In this document: positions 61,968-64,000 of the stretch, in pieces
Layout of the letters: each line of letters begins with the position of its first letter
How positions within the stretch are numbered: the stretch's first letter is position 1
Assembly: GCF_900101905.1 (NCBI RefSeq)
Contig: NZ_FNAJ01000009.1
Coordinates: 162,256-226,255, forward strand
Source: Myxococcus virescens
GTDB taxonomy: Bacteria > Myxococcota > Myxococcia > Myxococcales > Myxococcaceae
Reading direction: 5' to 3'
Length of the DNA: 64,000 bases
Notes under the pieces: generated by a model
Told to the model about the DNA's origin: nothing
Databases searched by the model: none
What the model saw: the letters and a program-made list of their open reading frames with translations, nothing else
Position numbers and translations under genes: made by a program

Positions 61968-62324
61968 TCAAGGAACCGGCTCGAAGCTCAGCACATCGCC
62001 TTCCTGGGTGCCGCTGGCCGCGAGGACCCCCGCGGGAAGCTCCAGGACTGAGCGTGACTGGAAATACACGGATGTCGCACGCCAGGGCGGCAAGGCGGGC
62101 ATCTGCTTGACGATGCGGCCCTGGGCGTCCAGGAACAGCACGTCAATGGGGATGCGCATGAAGAAAGTGTGGATGGAGTTACAGGGGACGATATGGAGCC
62201 CCTGGCCCACCTCCAGCGAGTGGCGCCCCATGAGTCCCTTGAACCGTTGGAGGAACGAGGTGGCCTTGTCGGCCCGGTCCGCCAGCAGCCGTTGCCGCGT
62301 CTCGTTGTTCACCTTCCAGCGCAT
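61968..62324 (-). CDS. DUF192 protein
   Basis: A 118-residue protein of the DUF192 family. FKGLMGRHSLEVGQGLHIVPCNSIHTFFMRIPIDVLFLDAQGRIV and VLELPAGVLAASGTQEGD match the family signature, including the conserved His-Thr-Phe-x-M segment. Function unknown; many DUF192 proteins are secreted, but no signal peptide is visible here. It diverges from trmL with 17 bases between the starts, leaving little space for promoters. Confidence 0.85.
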   Translation of the reverse strand: MRWKVNNETRQRLLADRADKATSFLQRFKGLMGRHSLEVGQGLHIVPCNSIHTFFMRIPIDVLFLDAQGRIVKQMPALPPWRATSVYFQSRSVLELPAGVLAASGTQEGDVLSFEPVP

Positions 62325-62341
62325 GTAGCGCCTTCTACCCC

Positions 62342-62845
62342 ATGCTCGAGCCCCTGGCGCGTCCTCTCCACCTGGTCCTCGTTTCTCCCCAGATTCCCCC
62401 CAACACCGGCAACGTCGCCCGCCTGTGCGCCGTGACGGGCTGCCGGCTCATCCTGGTGGAGCCCCTGGGCTTCTCCATTGACGACCGGCAGCTCAAGCGG
62501 GCGGGGCTGGACTACTGGGACAAGGTATTTCTCCGCCTGTATCCAACCTACGCGGCCTATGCGGCGGACTACCCGGACGCCCGGCGGTGGCTCTTCTCCG
62601 CCCGGGCTGAAACATCCCTGTATGAGGCCCGGTTCGAGGAGGGGGACCACCTGGTGTTCGGCTCGGAGGTGTCCGGGCTGGCGCCGGAGGTGATGGAGGG
62701 GGGCTCGGGGACGGCTGTCACCATTCCCATGCTGGAGGATCGCCGGAGCCTGAACCTGTCCACGTCGGTGGGAATCGGGACCTATGAGGCCCTGCGACAG
62801 GTCCGTTTCACCGGAGCGGGCAGGCAAGCACCCCCGGCAAGTTGA
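62342..62845 (+). CDS. trmL: tRNA (cytidine/uridine-34 2'-O)-methyltransferase TrmL
   Basis: A 167-residue SPOUT methyltransferase modifying the wobble base of tRNA-Leu. LVSPQIPPNTGNVARLCAVTGCRLILVEPLGFSIDD, LKRAGLDYWDKV, LVFGSEVSGLAPEV and IPMLEDRRSLNLSTSVGIGTYEALRQ are TrmL hallmarks, including the SPOUT knot. The ATG lies four bases after a poorly defined ribosome site. It is followed by a DUF4388 protein. Confidence 0.94.
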   Translation: MLEPLARPLHLVLVSPQIPPNTGNVARLCAVTGCRLILVEPLGFSIDDRQLKRAGLDYWDKVFLRLYPTYAAYAADYPDARRWLFSARAETSLYEARFEEGDHLVFGSEVSGLAPEVMEGGSGTAVTIPMLEDRRSLNLSTSVGIGTYEALRQVRFTGAGRQAPPAS

Positions 62846-62879
62846 GGGGCCGTGGAGAGGGACTACACTGCGGCGACGC

Positions 62880-64000
62880 ATGACCCCGTCGCAGGCCGCC
62901 GAAGCGCTCTATTCCGCCCACAAGTCCCGTGCCACCGGGCGGCTCACGCTTTCCTCGGGAGGGCGCGAGTCCCGGCTGTGGCTGCGCGATGGGGACCTCG
63001 TGGGGACGCAGTTGGGCTTCGGGTTCCAGAGCCCGGCGCAGGCACTGCTCCAGTCCGGGCTGCTGGACGCGGAGGCGCTGGACACGCTGTGGGCGCGGGG
63101 CGGGGCAGGGGCTCCGGATGAGGAGACGCTGGAGGCGTTCAACCTGGTGCCGGAGGTGGTGGCGGAGCAGCAGGTGCTCGCGCATGTCCGGCGGTTGAGT
63201 GTGCTGGCGGAGCAGGCCGCGTTCGAACCGGGGACGGTGGAGGCGGAGGGGTTTCAGCCCATCGCGGGCGTGCGGGTGGTGCGCGCGGCGCTGGAGGGGC
63301 CGATTCATGGCGGCGCGGCGGCGCGGGTGTTCCGGTGCGAGGATGTCGAGGCCTGTGCGCCGTGGCTCGCGGATGCTTCGGAGCGGGCGTTCCTGGAGAC
63401 GTTGGCGGAGTTCCGTGAGCCGGAGTCGCTGACGCCCGCGCAGGAAGCGCTGCTGCTCGTGCTGGAGCGCGAGGGCTGGGTGCAGGCGCTCTCCGTGGAG
63501 GACTGGGAAGCGCGCGAGCGGGTTCGACGGGAGGAGGAAGAGGCTCGGCAGCGAGCGGAGGAGGAGGCGCGGCTCGAAGAGGAGCGGCGGGCGGAGGAGG
63601 CTCGGCTCGAGGCGGAGCGGCGGGCGGAGGAGGCTCGGCTCGAGGCGGAGCGGCGGGCGGAGGAGGCTCGGCTCGCGGAGGCGGCTCGGCTCGAAGAAGA
63701 GCGCCGTGTGGCGGAAGAAACCCGCATGGCGGAAGAGGCGCGGCTCGCCGAAGAGGCTCGCCTGGCTGAAGAAGCGCGCTTGGCTGAAGAGGCTCGGCTG
63801 GCGGAAGAAGCGCGGCTCGAAGAAGAGCGTCGCTTGGCGGAAGAGGCCCGGCTGGCGGAAGAGGCCCGTCTCGCGGAGGTCGCTCGGCTTGAGGCGGAGC
63901 GCCTCGCTGAAGAGGAACGGCGTCTCGCGGAGGAGGCGCGTCTCGAAGAGGAGCGTCGTCTTGCCGAAGAGGCTCGGCTTGAGGCGGAGCGCCTAGCTGA
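62880..64000 (+). CDS. DUF4388-type protein with long charged-helix repeat, cut by window end
   Basis: At least 373 residues are visible; the gene continues past the right edge. The N-terminus MTPSQAAEALYSAHKSRATGRLTLSSGGRESRLWLRDGDLVGTQLG resembles the DUF4388/PATAN fold seen in the FHA protein at 21300. Residues about 100-220 are helical with no family. From about residue 225 the sequence becomes tandem repeats of AEEARL and EAERR hexamers, giving a long charged stable helix as in TolA or IF2 linkers. No transmembrane segment is seen so far. The C-terminal domain lies outside the window. Confidence 0.78.
   Translation, partial: MTPSQAAEALYSAHKSRATGRLTLSSGGRESRLWLRDGDLVGTQLGFGFQSPAQALLQSGLLDAEALDTLWARGGAGAPDEETLEAFNLVPEVVAEQQVLAHVRRLSVLAEQAAFEPGTVEAEGFQPIAGVRVVRAALEGPIHGGAAARVFRCEDVEACAPWLADASERAFLETLAEFREPESLTPAQEALLLVLEREGWVQALSVEDWEARERVRREEEEARQRAEEEARLEEERRAEEARLEAERRAEEARLEAERRAEEARLAEAARLEEERRVAEETRMAEEARLAEEARLAEEARLAEEARLAEEARLEEERRLAEEARLAEEARLAEVARLEAERLAEEERRLAEEARLEEERRLAEEARLEAERLA
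63555..64000 (+). repeat. Tandem 18-bp repeats encoding AEEARL hexapeptides
   Basis: About 450 bases of in-frame 18-base units such as GCGGAAGAGGCGCGGCTC encode AEEARL, mixed with EAERR and EEERR variants. The repeat reaches the window edge. It is a coding repeat, not an array of spacers. Confidence 0.85.

Noticed and set aside
63555..64000. Repeat array considered as CRISPR
   Set aside because: All repeats are in one reading frame, adjacent and without spacers, so they are coding repeats.

Overview
The window is a GC-rich, gene-dense chromosomal segment from a myxobacterium, almost certainly a Myxococcus close to M. xanthus. The Lon protease at 34050 reads as the M. xanthus vegetative enzyme LonV. 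The prolyl oligopeptidase at 31659 matches, from memory, the crystallised M. xanthus enzyme, with its catalytic Ser at position 533 of that numbering. The many lipoproteins, TPR/FHA/DUF4388 proteins and an extra PilT paralogue fit the same group. Most of the window is conserved core genome, with a few small accessory-looking cassettes.

Layout. 1-9331: DNA and tRNA maintenance (mutY start, short-chain dehydrogenase, Cas4/AddB-like Fe-S nuclease, tcdA, TatD nuclease, DHH phosphoesterase, maf) mixed with lipoproteins and unknowns. 9444-15096: TPR-zincin lipoprotein, rlmI, an extreme cysteine-array protein, and a Rep/PcrA-type helicase. 15168-17715: rplM-rpsI with its own promoter and leader, then a PilT-family ATPase. 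17765-23360: recX, bamD, TPR and FHA-DUF4388 signalling-type proteins, selD. 23411-25611: cell-wall amidase, rph, rdgB. 25688-27962: six tRNA genes (Pro, Arg, His, Arg, Lys, Leu) interrupted by an antisense orphan phage-type annealing protein (Bet). 28069-36506: proteostasis block tig-clpP-clpX-prolyl oligopeptidase-lonV, with a terminator hairpin after most genes.

36648-40130: an oligopeptide-type ABC importer (binding lipoprotein plus two permeases) without an ATPase gene. 40235-41906: response regulator, YqgE, BolA and monothiol glutaredoxin, the last two a known Fe-S partnership. 41999-47108: DUF2914 membrane protein, aminopeptidase P, rsmE, and a DTW-domain tRNA modification enzyme with an unusual C-terminal domain. 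47179-50901: ECF sigma factor and FecR-type anti-sigma pair, divergent from a cysteine-rich lipoprotein across an AT-rich palindromic island. 50920-54603: RlmK-type methyltransferase and UdgX sharing overlapping divergent start codons, enoyl-CoA hydratase, and a cystathionine gamma-synthase/lyase. Its pathway partner, cystathionine beta-synthase, lies at 57349, so reverse transsulfuration genes sit within 5 kb of each other.

The best candidate for an undescribed system is 54752-56822: a lipase-like serine hydrolase with a complete Ser-Asp-His set and an amphipathic N-terminus, flanked on both sides by paralogous small proteins that look like secretion-chaperone or immunity proteins. 59003-61073 carries a kinase/nucleotidyltransferase pair resembling AmgK-MurU of cell-wall recycling. 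The window ends inside a DUF4388 protein with a long AEEARL-repeat helix.
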